NCBI GenBank assembly: GCA_029244985.1 | Contig: JAQWQD010000030.1 | Location: forward strand, 62,001-126,000 | DNA: 64,000 nt | Origin: Gammaproteobacteria bacterium | GTDB taxonomy: Bacteria; Pseudomonadota; Gammaproteobacteria; Pseudomonadales; Pseudohongiellaceae | Direction: 5' to 3' | Shown: piece after piece, positions 1-9,297 of the stretch | Layout: every line of letters starts with the position of its first letter | How positions within the stretch are numbered: position 1 is the first letter of the stretch | The notes under the pieces: model-generated | Told to the model about the DNA's origin: nothing | Database searches by the model: none | The model's input: the letters and a program-made list of their open reading frames with translations, nothing else | Position numbers and translations under genes: made by a program

Positions 1-69
1 CTGTTGGCGGCGGGCTATAAGGCACAAAGGGCAATATCCAACCTAGCTACGTTCATTTTTCGCTCTAAT

Positions 70-127
70 TACTGTATTTTCGTACAGTATTAATTAAATC
101 AAATTAATACTGTATATACAACCAGTA
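70..127 (-). promoter_or_regulatory. Tandem LexA (SOS) operator pair
   Basis: Two LexA-type palindromes are visible. Positions 72-87 read CTGT-N8-ACAG with flanking TA on each side, a perfect match to the gammaproteobacterial consensus. Positions 110-125 read CTGT-N8-CCAG, one mismatch from consensus. On the minus strand a possible sigma-70 promoter (TTGTAT, 17-nt spacer, TTTAAT) overlaps box 2 and the gap between the boxes, so LexA binding would block it. The only gene to the right, pncC, ends at 195 on the minus strand, so the controlled gene lies to the left, outside the window. In Pseudomonas and E. coli the gene after pncC is recA. The identity of the target is therefore inference; the operators are read directly. 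Confidence 0.85.
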
Positions 128-194
128 TATTGGCCAATAATAAAATTCCTTTAGAAAAATGTATAGACAATTAACACTGCAATAAGCAGGACTT

Positions 195-719
195 CTAGGC
201 TACTAATTTCAATAATCCAGTAAGGCTAGCTTCAACAGAAGCAAGCCTTACTGCCTCTCGGTCACCGCCAAAGGAAAAGCACTGAGCGATAGCTTTATTT
301 TCCCATTGCCAAGCAATCCAAACAGTTCCAACCTGCTTTTCAGGGCCGCCACCCCCTGGGCCTGCAATGCCACTTACCGCAACCGCAATATTTGCTCGAC
401 TATTATCGATCGCACCCTGAGTCATAGCGAGCACAGTTTCTTGACTAACCGCACCGGGACCATCAACAGTAAAAAAATCGCTTGGCACTTGAAGTAACCG
501 CTGCTTTGCTTCATTTGAATAAGTTACAAAACCGGTGTCAAACCATACTGAACTACCGGCAAGCGCAGTTAGAAATTGAGCGACCCAACCACCGGTGCAA
601 GATTCGGCAGTTGACATGATTAACTTTTTAGCGACGAGTCGCTCCGCTAGTTGTTCAGCTAATTTGTTTGCTGTGGAAGTTTTATTATTCACTATGTTAG
701 GAATGTTAACGGAAACCAA
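195..719 (-). CDS. pncC: Nicotinamide-nucleotide amidohydrolase PncC (CinA C-terminal domain family)
   Basis: This stand-alone CinA C-terminal domain protein of 174 residues is expected to deamidate NMN to nicotinate mononucleotide, recycling the pyridine nucleotide produced by NAD-dependent DNA ligase. Family hallmarks are present: the STAESCTGG segment near residue 36, FVTYSN, the GAVSQETV helix start, and the SGIAGPGGGGPEKQVGTVW loop. The listed start is TTG with no clear ribosome site; a GTG at 692 is an alternative, since homologues usually begin 20-25 residues before the TAESCTGG motif. It is divergent from mutS and, as in Pseudomonas, probably precedes recA beyond the left edge. Confidence 0.93.
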   Translation of the reverse strand: MVSVNIPNIVNNKTSTANKLAEQLAERLVAKKLIMSTAESCTGGWVAQFLTALAGSSVWFDTGFVTYSNEAKQRLLQVPSDFFTVDGPGAVSQETVLAMTQGAIDNSRANIAVAVSGIAGPGGGGPEKQVGTVWIAWQWENKAIAQCFSFGGDREAVRLASVEASLTGLLKLVA

Positions 720-856
720 CAGCTGCGGTCTAACTAATTTAAAATACTGGAAATGCTTTTATCGCAGCGTAATTTAAGTCCAAGTAGTCTGTTAAAACGT
801 GTAGAATTGCTCTCTCGTGCTAAAAAGAACTTAACTCCACTTCGTACTTAAATACC

Positions 857-3448
857 TTGGTCGACGCGCAAAAACATACACCGATGATGCAGCAATACCT
901 GCGCATCAAGGCTCATAACAAAGACAACTTATTGTTTTATCGCATGGGCGATTTCTATGAGCTCTTCTTTGATGATGCGAAAACTGCTGCGGAACTCCTC
1001 GATATAACTCTAACAGCCAGAGGTAAATCTTCCGGCCAACCTATTCCCATGTGTGGCATTCCGTTTCACGCTGTGGACCGCTACTTGGTTAAGCTAGTGG
1101 AAGCAGGAATCTCCATAGCCATCTGCGAACAGATTGGTGATCCGGCAACGAGTAAGGGGCCAGTCGAACGAGAAGTCGTGCGGGTAATTACCCCAGGCAC
1201 AGTCAGCGACGAAGCCTTGTTGGATGAACGCCGTGATAATTGTCTACTCGCGATTTGCGGAAAAGTACTGCCAAAAATTAAAGAGTCAACGCTTCATTAC
1301 GGCATTGCACATATGAATATTAGTAGCGGTCGCTTCGTGTTAACTGAGGTTACCGGGATCGAAGCTCTGCTTACCGAGATTGAGCGCGTAAAACCCGCTG
1401 AGCTCCTCATCAGCGATGACCTTTTAGAGGCAAACACAAGACTAGAACATCCATCTAAACGCAAACGCCCTGTATGGGAATTTGAAATCGATAATGCAAC
1501 CCGCACTCTTTGTGATCATTTCAACACGAAAGACCTTTCTGCCTTTGGTTGCTCCAATTTAACCGTTGCCATAAGAGCGGCTGGTTGTCTTATCCAGTAT
1601 GCCCGGGAAACTCAAAAATCAGAACTAACCCATATTCAAGGAATTCAAATTGAACAACTTGCAGACAGCGTCATCTTGGATGCAGCCAGCCGCCGGAATC
1701 TAGAGATTGATATAAACTTAACTGGCGGCCGCCAACACACTCTGCTATCAGTATTAGATGCAAGCTCCACCGCCATGGGAAGCCGGCTGCTCTGCCGTTG
1801 GCTCAATCGCCCATTGAGGGACAAAGCACAGCTGAAATCAAGACAACAAGCCGTTACCAATCTCATAGCAGATTATCAGTTTGAGCCTATTGCTGAAACT
1901 TTAAAAGGAATTGGCGATCTTGAACGCATACTCGCGAGGCTCGGGCTGCGTTCGGCTAGACCGCGCGATCTTGCTATGATGCGTGATAGTTTGTTACTTC
2001 TCCCACTGCTACAGGAAACTCTTAAAAAGGTCCAGCATGAATCTATTAATCAGCTTGCCAAACGCATTAATTCATTTCCTGAACAAACTTCACTTTTGCA
2101 AAAAGCGATAGAAGAAAATCCACCCGTTGTGATACGAGAAGGCGGTGTTATCGCGAAAGATTACGATAACGAACTGGACGAGCTCCGAAATTTAAGCAGC
2201 AATGCAGGGCAGTATTTAATCGACCTTGAAATTAGAGAAAAAGAAAAAACCGGGCTAAGTACATTAAAAGTTGGCTTTAATCGTGTCCATGGATATTACA
2301 TTGAAGTAAGCAAGGGGCAGGCGCATGCCGAATTACCTCCCGAATATATGAGAAGACAGACCCTGAAGAATGCAGAACGATTTATCACTCCTGAGTTAAA
2401 AGAATTTGAAGAAAAAGTATTAAGCGCCAAAAGCAAAGCGCTCACACGAGAAAAAGCACTTTATGACGAATTAGTAGAAAAGCTAGCAGCTGGTTTAACA
2501 GAACTCCTTGTCAGCGCAGCTGCGCTTGCCGAACTAGATGTCTTTACGTGCTTTGCCGACAGCGCAACAAATCTAAACTATTGTCTGCCCGACTTAGTCG
2601 ATGAGCCAGGCTTGATTATCGAAAACGGAAGACACCCAGTGGTAGAAACAGTTACTGAGGAAGGTTTCGTTGCCAATGATCTTTGCCTTAATAATCAGCA
2701 GAAAATGATGATCATCACTGGGCCAAATATGGGTGGAAAATCAACTTATATGCGACAAACAGCTCTTATTGTATTAATGGCACTTTGTGGCAGTTATGTT
2801 CCTGCGAGTGCGGCCAGGGTTGGGCCCATCGATAGGATTTTTACCCGCATCGGTTCATCTGACGATCTTGCTGGCGGTCGATCTACATTTATGGTGGAGA
2901 TGACTGAGACAGCAAACATACTGCACAACGCGACAGCCAATAGCCTAGTATTGATGGACGAAATTGGTAGAGGTACCAGCACATTTGATGGCCTCTCTTT
3001 GGCTTGGGCTGCCGCTGCGTATATAGCAGAGCGCCTAGCAGCATTTACTTTATTCGCAACACATTACTTCGAATTGACGAGTTTGCCTGACAATTATGAG
3101 TCCATAATTAATGTACATCTTGATGCAACTGAGCATGACAATGGCATTATATTTTTACACGCAGTAAGATCCGGGCCTGCTAATCAAAGCTACGGCTTAC
3201 AAGTTGCACAATTAGCAGGGATTCCCGCTTCAGTAATTGACAAAGCGCGCGATAAATTAAAACAGTTAGAGTCGGAGAATATTGATTTGTCAATCGCTGA
3301 AAGTGGTAACCCACTACCGAATCAGGGTGATTTATTTGGCTCATCCTCACATCCAGCGATAGAATATCTGGAAAAGCTCAACCCGGATGAGATTACTGCC
3401 AAGGAAGCACTAGCGATTCTTTACGAATTACAAAACAAAACGAAATAG
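857..3448 (+). CDS. mutS: DNA mismatch repair ATPase MutS
   Basis: MutS recognises base mismatches and small loops and, with MutL, starts mismatch repair. The 863-residue protein has the usual family length. The mismatch-reading Phe-x-Glu motif is at residues 33-35 (in RMGDFYELF). The connector, lever and clamp domains follow. The C-terminal ATPase has Walker [15 protein letters not shown], the [10 protein letters not shown]-like segment (here [12 protein letters not shown]), Walker [13 protein letters not shown] and the ATHYFELT switch. The start is TTG, the only start codon between the in-frame stop at 821 and the conserved HTPMMQQY segment; no clear Shine-Dalgarno is visible. It is divergent from pncC across a 137-nt gap and is followed by fdxA on the same strand. 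Confidence 0.98.
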   Translation: MVDAQKHTPMMQQYLRIKAHNKDNLLFYRMGDFYELFFDDAKTAAELLDITLTARGKSSGQPIPMCGIPFHAVDRYLVKLVEAGISIAICEQIGDPATSKGPVEREVVRVITPGTVSDEALLDERRDNCLLAICGKVLPKIKESTLHYGIAHMNISSGRFVLTEVTGIEALLTEIERVKPAELLISDDLLEANTRLEHPSKRKRPVWEFEIDNATRTLCDHFNTKDLSAFGCSNLTVAIRAAGCLIQYARETQKSELTHIQGIQIEQLADSVILDAASRRNLEIDINLTGGRQHTLLSVLDASSTAMGSRLLCRWLNRPLRDKAQLKSRQQAVTNLIADYQFEPIAETLKGIGDLERILARLGLRSARPRDLAMMRDSLLLLPLLQETLKKVQHESINQLAKRINSFPEQTSLLQKAIEENPPVVIREGGVIAKDYDNELDELRNLSSNAGQYLIDLEIREKEKTGLSTLKVGFNRVHGYYIEVSKGQAHAELPPEYMRRQTLKNAERFITPELKEFEEKVLSAKSKALTREKALYDELVEKLAAGLTELLVSAAALAELDVFTCFADSATNLNYCLPDLVDEPGLIIENGRHPVVETVTEEGFVANDLCLNNQQKMMIITGPNMGGKSTYMRQTALIVLMALCGSYVPASAARVGPIDRIFTRIGSSDDLAGGRSTFMVEMTETANILHNATANSLVLMDEIGRGTSTFDGLSLAWAAAAYIAERLAAFTLFATHYFELTSLPDNYESIINVHLDATEHDNGIIFLHAVRSGPANQSYGLQVAQLAGIPASVIDKARDKLKQLESENIDLSIAESGNPLPNQGDLFGSSSHPAIEYLEKLNPDEITAKEALAILYELQNKTK

Positions 3449-3568
3449 CGGGCTAAGATGAGCCACATGCAATCCGATGACTGATCGAGAAAAGTCATTG
3501 AAAAACTGTTAGAATGCGCACCGTTTTAGAATAGATAGCGCAATATTGTACGATCATACGGAGTAAAA

Positions 3569-3892
3569 ATGACTTTTGTTGTTGGTGATAATTGCATTCG
3601 CTGCAAACACACAGACTGTGTTGAGGTATGTCCAGTGGACTGCTTCTATGAAGGCCCAAATTTTCTGGTCATTCATCCTGATGAATGCATTGATTGCGCA
3701 TTATGTGAGCCAGAATGCCCTGTTGACGCTATTTACGCCGAAGATGAACTTCCCGAGGAACAGCAAGAGTATCTTGCCCTAAATGCTGAACTCGCTGAAA
3801 ATTGGCCGAATATTACTGAGAGAAAAGATCCACTGCCTGATGCTGAGGAATGGACTGACAAACCCAACAAGCGCGAGTTTTTAGAACGCTAA
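3569..3892 (+). CDS. fdxA: Seven-iron ferredoxin (3Fe-4S/4Fe-4S), FdI type
   Basis: A small acidic electron carrier of 107 residues, the typical size of the Azotobacter FdI / Pseudomonas FdxA group. All cluster cysteines are present: C9, C17 and C21 in the first half, and C40, C43, C46 and C50 in the [11 protein letters not shown] segment, plus C12 and C25. By family knowledge one site binds a 3Fe-4S cluster and the other a 4Fe-4S cluster. The C-terminal extension ([24 protein letters not shown]) is family-specific. A good ribosome site (CGGAGT) lies just before the ATG. The mutS-fdxA neighbourhood is conserved in Pseudomonas, where rpoS normally comes next; here it does not. The redox partner cannot be read from context. 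Confidence 0.96.
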   Translation: MTFVVGDNCIRCKHTDCVEVCPVDCFYEGPNFLVIHPDECIDCALCEPECPVDAIYAEDELPEEQQEYLALNAELAENWPNITERKDPLPDAEEWTDKPNKREFLER

Positions 3893-4286
3893 ACATACAA
3901 ACCATCGCCCCTGCATCAATTATGAAAAAACTGCTGCTTGACTGCTTGCACCCTTCCTCTTTAAGGCATCTGATTACTGTAACAATCATCAAGAACCAGA
4001 ATCGTTTATATTAGGAACAGTTTGAAAAATAGAACGCTCCGATTAAATACTAACCGGAGCATCTTCGGAATTTTTTACACATAGTGCGGATCAATCGATT
4101 ATCCATATTTTTGTAAAACGCCAAAATGCGCTGTACTGACCCCATCATCATTATTCTAAACAACTATATAAAGATACATATTTAAGAAGAGTTTGTTCTT
4201 AACAGAAGTCATATAATTAAAGAGACATACGTCCACTCCAAAAACATATTAGTCAATGACATGGGTTGTCAGAAAGACAAGTTAGC
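3893..4286. other. 394-nt gap at the expected rpoS site
   Basis: This stretch separates convergent fdxA and nlpD. It is AT-rich and I see no credible open reading frame in it. A terminator-like hairpin sits at 4036-4060. In Pseudomonas and relatives this is where rpoS lies. I could not recognise sigma-factor remnants by reading all frames, but a diverged fragment cannot be excluded by eye. Confidence 0.6.
4036..4067. terminator. Bidirectional terminator-like hairpin between fdxA and nlpD
   Basis: A 6-bp stem, GCTCCG at 4036-4041 with CGGAGC at 4055-4060, encloses a 13-nt loop. Downstream of it on the plus strand is ATCTTCGGAATTTTTT, and on the minus strand GTTCTATTTTT. It could end both the fdxA transcript and the long minus-strand run that ends with nlpD. 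The long loop makes it a moderate candidate. Confidence 0.5.
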
Positions 4287-5207
4287 TTAGCGGCCGGGGA
4301 GGAATCCTATAGGGTCTACGGAACTACCATCTACCCTAATTTCAAAATGCAGCATGGCAATTCCGCTAGAGTTTTGACCAATTTCTGCAATTTTTTCCCC
4401 TGCTCGGACTCTTGATCCCTCTCCTACCAGCATGGCGCTGTTGTGGGCGTAAGCACTTAAATATTTATCGTTGTGTCTGATAATAATTAAATTGCCACTG
4501 CCCTGCACGCCTCGCCCAGAATAAACCACATCACCACTACTCGCCGCCAGAACTGGATCGCCCATTTTACCGCTAATGTCTAACCCTTTATTAACATCGC
4601 CTTGAAAACCACGAATTATTCTTCCCTGGTAAGGCCATTGCCATTCTGGCTCTCTATTCGACTCTATGGTCTGTCGAATTAATCCTCCAGCACGTGCAAG
4701 CGTTCCCTGGGCACGTGCTACAGAATTATTTGTGACTGCAGTACCAAGACTGCTATTACGATTAGTCTGGCTATCAATACGCTTGCTTGTATCCAGGTTG
4801 ATTTCCTGATCCAGAAATATTGTGTAAGGCGCATCTAATCCATTAGCCCTGGCCACAGCACGAAAATCCAAATCGTATTGAAAGGCGATCGATATTAAAT
4901 TGTCACCAGCTCGAACGCGATGTGTTTGCCCTGATAATACATTATTAGTCAAAACAGCATCAGCGGCTGTGCCGCCCAGTGAAGTTTCCATTGCCCGCAG
5001 CGGCTGATTAAGCTCAGAATTAACTATGGTTCCACGACTTTCTTGAACACGAAAGCTCGCCTCGTTAGAGCTACTATTAACGATAATCGGGGCTTTGACT
5101 ACTTGTCGCTCGCCCTGTTCAGAAACAGGGGCCTGATAATTACCACAGGCAACTAGCATTAAACCTGAAGGAATCAGACTTAATAATCGTAAGCGTTTGT
5201 AGTGCAT
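4287..5207 (-). CDS. nlpD: Outer-membrane lipoprotein NlpD, LysM plus degenerate LytM (M23) domain
   Basis: NlpD activates the septal amidase AmiC during cell separation. The 306-residue protein starts with a lipoprotein signal ending in the lipobox LVAC (Cys21); the following Gly gives no inner-membrane retention signal, so outer-membrane anchoring is expected. A LysM peptidoglycan-binding domain lies at about 96-138 (HRVRAGDNLISIAFQYDL). The M23 fold fills about 190-306. Where active M23 enzymes have the first zinc-binding histidine this protein has Asn206 (NKGLDISG), as in E. coli NlpD, so it should be an activator rather than a hydrolase. It is the last gene of the ispD-nlpD block; the usual downstream rpoS is missing. 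Confidence 0.94.
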   Translation of the reverse strand: MHYKRLRLLSLIPSGLMLVACGNYQAPVSEQGERQVVKAPIIVNSSSNEASFRVQESRGTIVNSELNQPLRAMETSLGGTAADAVLTNNVLSGQTHRVRAGDNLISIAFQYDLDFRAVARANGLDAPYTIFLDQEINLDTSKRIDSQTNRNSSLGTAVTNNSVARAQGTLARAGGLIRQTIESNREPEWQWPYQGRIIRGFQGDVNKGLDISGKMGDPVLAASSGDVVYSGRGVQGSGNLIIIRHNDKYLSAYAHNSAMLVGEGSRVRAGEKIAEIGQNSSGIAMLHFEIRVDGSSVDPIGFLPGR

Positions 5208-5240
5208 CTACTCAATTCCACCATTGCAAAACATAACGTC

Positions 5241-6215
5241 TTAAAAGTCGTGAGCAGCCTCTTTGTTAGCAACGGATTGCAAGGTGATCACAACTCCAAC
5301 TCCACATAAAAATGTAACGAGAGACAAAGCCAACCAAGGTGAACTTCCAGTCACTGCTGTATAGTTTAGCGGCCAGATGTTCACAGTTTGAAGAGCTTGC
5401 CCCATGCTCGAGTTGTCAGCATAAAAGCTAACCGCTTGTTGCCAAGGCCAAAGCACATAAATTGATCCACACATCAATCCAGCAATCATGGCAAAACTAA
5501 GCTCATGGTACCTCTTTAACAACCACGACAAAGCTCTGGAAAAAAGCAATAACCCTACGACACAGCCACTGAAAAAGACTGAAATATATAGCAAATCAAA
5601 ACCCACCAAGGCACTAAGGATAAACTCATAAATCCCCAACAACAGCAAAATGAAGGCACCTGATAAGCCAGGTACTAGCATTGCACTGATGCCAATAGAA
5701 CCACAGATAAACACATACAGAATATTAATCTCAACAATTCGAGGCTCTAGAGAGCCAATCATAACAGACAGGACTGCGCCGACGCAGATAGCTAACCAGT
5801 TATTAACCCTTCGCAAATGAAATTGTGATCTCAGAACCCAAACCGATCCGAGCACTAGACCAATAAAAAAAGCCATAAGCGGCTCTGGAAAGTTATAGAG
5901 CAAATACAAAACTGTATTGGCAGATATTAGTAGTCCTGTTAGAGCACCGAGAGCTAGAAGAGACAGGAAGCTTCCATCGATATGTTGCCAGGTTTTTGTT
6001 AGCTGTTTGGCGCGAAGTAAATTAAGAGCTGTAGAATCAATAGAACAAATCGCAAATATAAATCGGTCATAAATATTAGTGATTACAGCAACAGTGGCGC
6101 CAGATACTCCAGGGACCGAGTCACCCAAACCCATTGCAATTCCTTTAAGGAAAAAAACAATATAGCGCAACCTAACGCCTTCAAGTAGGCCTGAATTTGA
6201 GGAGTTTTCAGCCAT
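5241..6215 (-). CDS. DUF368 membrane protein, putative undecaprenyl-phosphate translocase
   Basis: A polytopic membrane protein of 324 residues with roughly eight to ten hydrophobic segments. Two related half-motifs mark the DUF368 family: LGDSVPGVSGATVAVIT near residue 31 and SAMLVPGLSGAFILLLLG near 178, suggesting an inverted-repeat transporter fold. DUF368 members (PopT) have been implicated in returning undecaprenyl phosphate across the inner membrane for reuse in wall and lipopolysaccharide synthesis; assignment here rests on that family knowledge. It lies between pcm (30-nt gap) and nlpD, a place where E. coli and Pseudomonas have no such gene. Its grouping with nlpD, and with uppS and uppP elsewhere in the window, fits a cell-envelope role. 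Confidence 0.85.
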   Translation of the reverse strand: MAENSSNSGLLEGVRLRYIVFFLKGIAMGLGDSVPGVSGATVAVITNIYDRFIFAICSIDSTALNLLRAKQLTKTWQHIDGSFLSLLALGALTGLLISANTVLYLLYNFPEPLMAFFIGLVLGSVWVLRSQFHLRRVNNWLAICVGAVLSVMIGSLEPRIVEINILYVFICGSIGISAMLVPGLSGAFILLLLGIYEFILSALVGFDLLYISVFFSGCVVGLLLFSRALSWLLKRYHELSFAMIAGLMCGSIYVLWPWQQAVSFYADNSSMGQALQTVNIWPLNYTAVTGSSPWLALSLVTFLCGVGVVITLQSVANKEAAHDF

Positions 6216-6245
6216 TTTTTCTCGTAGCTTTTAATCGTAAAGCAG

Positions 6246-6920
6246 TTAGTGTTGCACCTGCCCCATAAGTAAGGGGACGAATCGGACTATATCTAAAATA
6301 GATTCTGAATATTTTTCAGCATTACGTGTTACAAGTTTAAGTTCTTGCTGGTTATCCACCCCTACAGGAATAATAAGTCGTCCACCTGACGGGTTGAGTT
6401 GTGCAAGTAATTCCACGGGGATCCTTTGCGGTGCCGCGGTAGTCATTATTGCGTCAAACGGCGCCTTTTGTTCCCAACCCAAACTACCATCATCGTGCTT
6501 GTAATCAATATTGCGCAGCTTCAAAAGTTTGAGGTTTTTTTTTGCACGATCCAGCAATGGTTTAATTCTCTCCACTGTAAATACTTTTTGGGCTAACTGT
6601 GCTATTACTGCAGTCTGATAACCAGAGCCGGTTCCGATTTCCAAGATAGTTTCTATGGGACCAGAATGAATTATCGCTTCTGTCATCTTGGCAACAATAT
6701 AAGGCTGGGAAATCGTCTGATTGTGACCTATAGGCAATGCAACATCTTCGTAGGCCCGGTGTGCTAGAGCTTCGTCGAGAAAAATATGTCGAGGCGTAGA
6801 CCGCATTACATCTAGCACTTCCATACTGCCTATACCTTGATCCATTAATCGGCCCAACAAACGCTCGCGGGTTCGCTGAGAGGTCATCCCTATCCCATTA
6901 AGATTTTGCATTTTATTCAA
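6246..6920 (-). CDS. pcm: Protein-L-isoaspartate O-methyltransferase
   Basis: Pcm methylates L-isoaspartyl residues formed by ageing of proteins, using S-adenosylmethionine, so that they can revert to aspartate. The 224-residue protein has the SAM-binding loop EIGTGSGYQTAVIA at about 94-107, and the upstream conserved segment GHNQTISQPYIVAKMTE that holds the active-site serine (about Ser71). The segment PVGVDNQQELKLV is also typical of the family. It starts only 11 nt after truD ends. In E. coli and Pseudomonas surE lies in that junction, so surE is missing from this operon. Translation is probably coupled to truD. Confidence 0.96.
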   Translation of the reverse strand: MNKMQNLNGIGMTSQRTRERLLGRLMDQGIGSMEVLDVMRSTPRHIFLDEALAHRAYEDVALPIGHNQTISQPYIVAKMTEAIIHSGPIETILEIGTGSGYQTAVIAQLAQKVFTVERIKPLLDRAKKNLKLLKLRNIDYKHDDGSLGWEQKAPFDAIMTTAAPQRIPVELLAQLNPSGGRLIIPVGVDNQQELKLVTRNAEKYSESILDIVRFVPLLMGQVQH

Positions 6921-6931
6921 TCGCTCACCCG

Positions 6932-8035
6932 TTACTGATCAGTTTTACAAACTTCCCTTAAAAGACTAGTAGCATAGGCCCCAGGGTTTAAGGCAAAGCT
7001 GAGGTTCAATGTGTAATCATCTAACCATGCCCAGCGAAGCTCCTCCGGCAGGAAACGCAATGGACGCCTGGAAGATTTAGCACCTATTTTTTGTAAATAT
7101 TCGAGAATCTTTGGATATTTATCTACCTCTGCCTTTTCAATATCGGCCGCTTTACCACTGCTTATATACCTGTCTTTAGAGTCAACTTCACCGAGCAATG
7201 GACCTGTTAGATGGATATCAAAATTTTCCAGACGTTTTTGTAGCGTCGAGTCCCAGGCACCTTCCTCTACTATAAAATTTCTAGCTGTTCCATCAAGATT
7301 AATGACATCACCTGCCACAAATTGTGACCAATTATTATTAGTGATGCGGCTGGACAAGACCTGATTAAACACATAAGCCCTGGCTGCAGAGATTAACATG
7401 CCTTTTTTAAAAGATTTTTGTCGTCGTTTTGTGTTTGTTTGTGGGTCATGAATAAGTTTATCAACTTGTTTCAAATTACTGAGCCCACGACCAAACCGCT
7501 GAAACCCGTAATAATTTGGAACTCCAAACTGTTTTATTTTACCAAGATTGGCGTCAAATTCCTCTCTTCCCTCGAGGCAGTTCCGCAAGGTGATATCAAA
7601 TAAATTACGCTTGTGACTGCCAATTTTTAGTTTACGATTATTGCGCACGGTGGAAATAATCTTGATATTTTCATCCTCTAATCGAGAAATAATACTTTGA
7701 TTTTCACTTCCCTTGACAGCTCCTTTTTCTTTCTGCAAAGGTACACTAAACCATTGCGTGCACTCTGCTCTTTTGTCCTTCATTCCCGCATAGCCAACCA
7801 TGGCAATTCTTGCCTCGGCAACAGCAGCGATTTTTCTGGCAACCTCTACTGTAGATAAATTTTGTTTTTTAATATGCAAGAAAAGATGTTCGCCGTTACC
7901 ATCCATCTCAAAACCTAATTCCTCGCTTACCTTAAAATCTGAAAATTGTTGCTTGAGTATACCCCGCACGGTTGGTTCACCTTGGAGATAAGCTAGCTTA
8001 TCCAAGCCTAGCCATTCGGTAGGTATCTGCTCCAC
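6932..8035 (-). CDS. truD: tRNA pseudouridine(13) synthase TruD
   Basis: TruD converts uridine 13 of tRNA-Glu and some other tRNAs to pseudouridine. The 367-residue protein has the catalytic GMKDKRAECTQW motif at about 84-95 with the nucleophile Asp87, the FSDFKVSEEL segment near the N terminus, and the NYYGFQRFGRG motif near residue 175. The C-terminal half includes the TRUD insertion domain and the RRPLRFLPEEL segment. It lies 4 nt after ispF in the ispD-ispF-truD-pcm minus-strand operon, which matches the conserved order except for the missing surE. Confidence 0.96.
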   Translation of the reverse strand: MEQIPTEWLGLDKLAYLQGEPTVRGILKQQFSDFKVSEELGFEMDGNGEHLFLHIKKQNLSTVEVARKIAAVAEARIAMVGYAGMKDKRAECTQWFSVPLQKEKGAVKGSENQSIISRLEDENIKIISTVRNNRKLKIGSHKRNLFDITLRNCLEGREEFDANLGKIKQFGVPNYYGFQRFGRGLSNLKQVDKLIHDPQTNTKRRQKSFKKGMLISAARAYVFNQVLSSRITNNNWSQFVAGDVINLDGTARNFIVEEGAWDSTLQKRLENFDIHLTGPLLGEVDSKDRYISSGKAADIEKAEVDKYPKILEYLQKIGAKSSRRPLRFLPEELRWAWLDDYTLNLSFALNPGAYATSLLREVCKTDQ

Positions 8036-8039
8036 AGTA

Positions 8040-8540
8040 TTAAGCCTTGGAATCCATTAACACAATAGCATGGCACGAAATTCCCTCCCCCCTGCCAATA
8101 GAGCCCAAACCTTCCGTCGTTGTAGCTTTCACGTTAACTCGATCTAAATCCAGGCTGAGCAATCTGCATAGATTAGCGACCATGCTTTGTTTGTAAGGGG
8201 ACAGCTTTGGTACTTGCGCGATGATGGTTACATCAATATTAATAATATAGAATTGCTTCTTGTCGGCAGTTTGCAATACTTGCTCTAACAATTGAGCACT
8301 ATCTATATTTGCATATGCTTCGTCAGTGTCTGGAAAATGATCGCCTATGTCCCCAGCTGCGCACGCCCCCAGAATGGCATCGCAAATTCCATGCAGTACA
8401 ACGTCACCATCTGAGTAAGCCTCTAAACTGTATTTGTCAGAAATAATAATGCCACCCAATTTTAGCGGTTTACCCTCCTGGTAAGAATCCGCAAATCGAT
8501 GCACATCGATGCCATGACCTACTCTCAAATTCCCATTCAT
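8040..8540 (-). CDS. ispF: 2-C-methyl-D-erythritol 2,4-cyclodiphosphate synthase
   Basis: IspF catalyses the fifth step of the MEP isoprenoid pathway, cyclising CDP-methylerythritol phosphate and releasing CMP. The 166-residue protein shows the zinc-binding GHGIDVHRF motif (Asp12, His14) and the third ligand His50 in SDGDVVLH, as well as GDIGDHFPDTD, VDVTII-like INIDVTIIAQ and VKATTTEGLGSIGRGEGI. Its ATG overlaps the ispD stop codon in an ATGA junction, which indicates translational coupling. The isoprenoids it helps make feed the undecaprenyl carrier made by uppS later in the window. Confidence 0.98.
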   Translation of the reverse strand: MNGNLRVGHGIDVHRFADSYQEGKPLKLGGIIISDKYSLEAYSDGDVVLHGICDAILGACAAGDIGDHFPDTDEAYANIDSAQLLEQVLQTADKKQFYIINIDVTIIAQVPKLSPYKQSMVANLCRLLSLDLDRVNVKATTTEGLGSIGRGEGISCHAIVLMDSKA

Positions 8541-9232
8541 GACTCAATACCCTTAGAAGATAGAAATGACTCTGCAATTATTAAGTCTGCCTCGTGAGTT
8601 ATTTTTAAATTGGATTTTTCACCCATTACAATTTTTGGCTTAAACCCTAGTTTTTCAATGGCGCTTGCTTCATCCGTCACTGATATCCCTTTAGTGGCTG
8701 AGTTTGATAGGGCTTTGTATAGCAACTCAAATCGAAACATTTGTGGGGTTAATGCCGACCACAAACCATTGCGATCCAATGTTCCAACAACGTGCTCATC
8801 AACTCCTACCTGTTTAACAGTATCGTCGATTGGTGTTGCCAGCAGACCGCCCACACTATGCCCACTTAATTCCAAAATTAATTTCCTAATATCGGCTTGA
8901 GTCACACAGGGTCTAACAGCATCATGAACTAAAACCCAGTCATCTGCCTCTGCTCGCTCAAGTATTGCGTCTAAACCATTTAGTACCGAATTAAACCTTT
9001 CGTCACCACCCCAAGTAGTCGACATCCTCGGATCATGAAAATTTAATTGAGACCACCAAGTATCATCTGCTTGCAGAACGACGACAAGTTGCTCAATCTC
9101 CTCAATAGCGAGAAGACGCTTAATTGAATGAACAAGCACGGGAGTGCCACAGACGGATATGTACTGTTTGGGTGTAATCGATCCCATCCGGCGACCTATG
9201 CCAGCGGCTGGCAGAATAGCCCAAATTGTCAT
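8537..9232 (-). CDS. ispD: 2-C-methyl-D-erythritol 4-phosphate cytidylyltransferase
   Basis: IspD transfers CMP to methylerythritol 4-phosphate in the MEP pathway. The 231-residue protein begins with the nucleotide-binding loop LPAAGIGRRMGSITPKQY, has the VLVHDAVRPCV segment around residue 100, LATPIDDTVKQV, and ends with NLKITHEADLIIAE as is usual. It shares four bases with ispF. It is preceded by ftsB across a 65-nt gap, the same order as in E. coli and Pseudomonas. Confidence 0.97.
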   Translation of the reverse strand: MTIWAILPAAGIGRRMGSITPKQYISVCGTPVLVHSIKRLLAIEEIEQLVVVLQADDTWWSQLNFHDPRMSTTWGGDERFNSVLNGLDAILERAEADDWVLVHDAVRPCVTQADIRKLILELSGHSVGGLLATPIDDTVKQVGVDEHVVGTLDRNGLWSALTPQMFRFELLYKALSNSATKGISVTDEASAIEKLGFKPKIVMGEKSNLKITHEADLIIAESFLSSKGIES

Positions 9233-9297
9233 AATAAATTCAAAGACGATTTACTTTTTAGTAGACCAATTGTTAGTGAATTGAAAAAGAAACCTAG

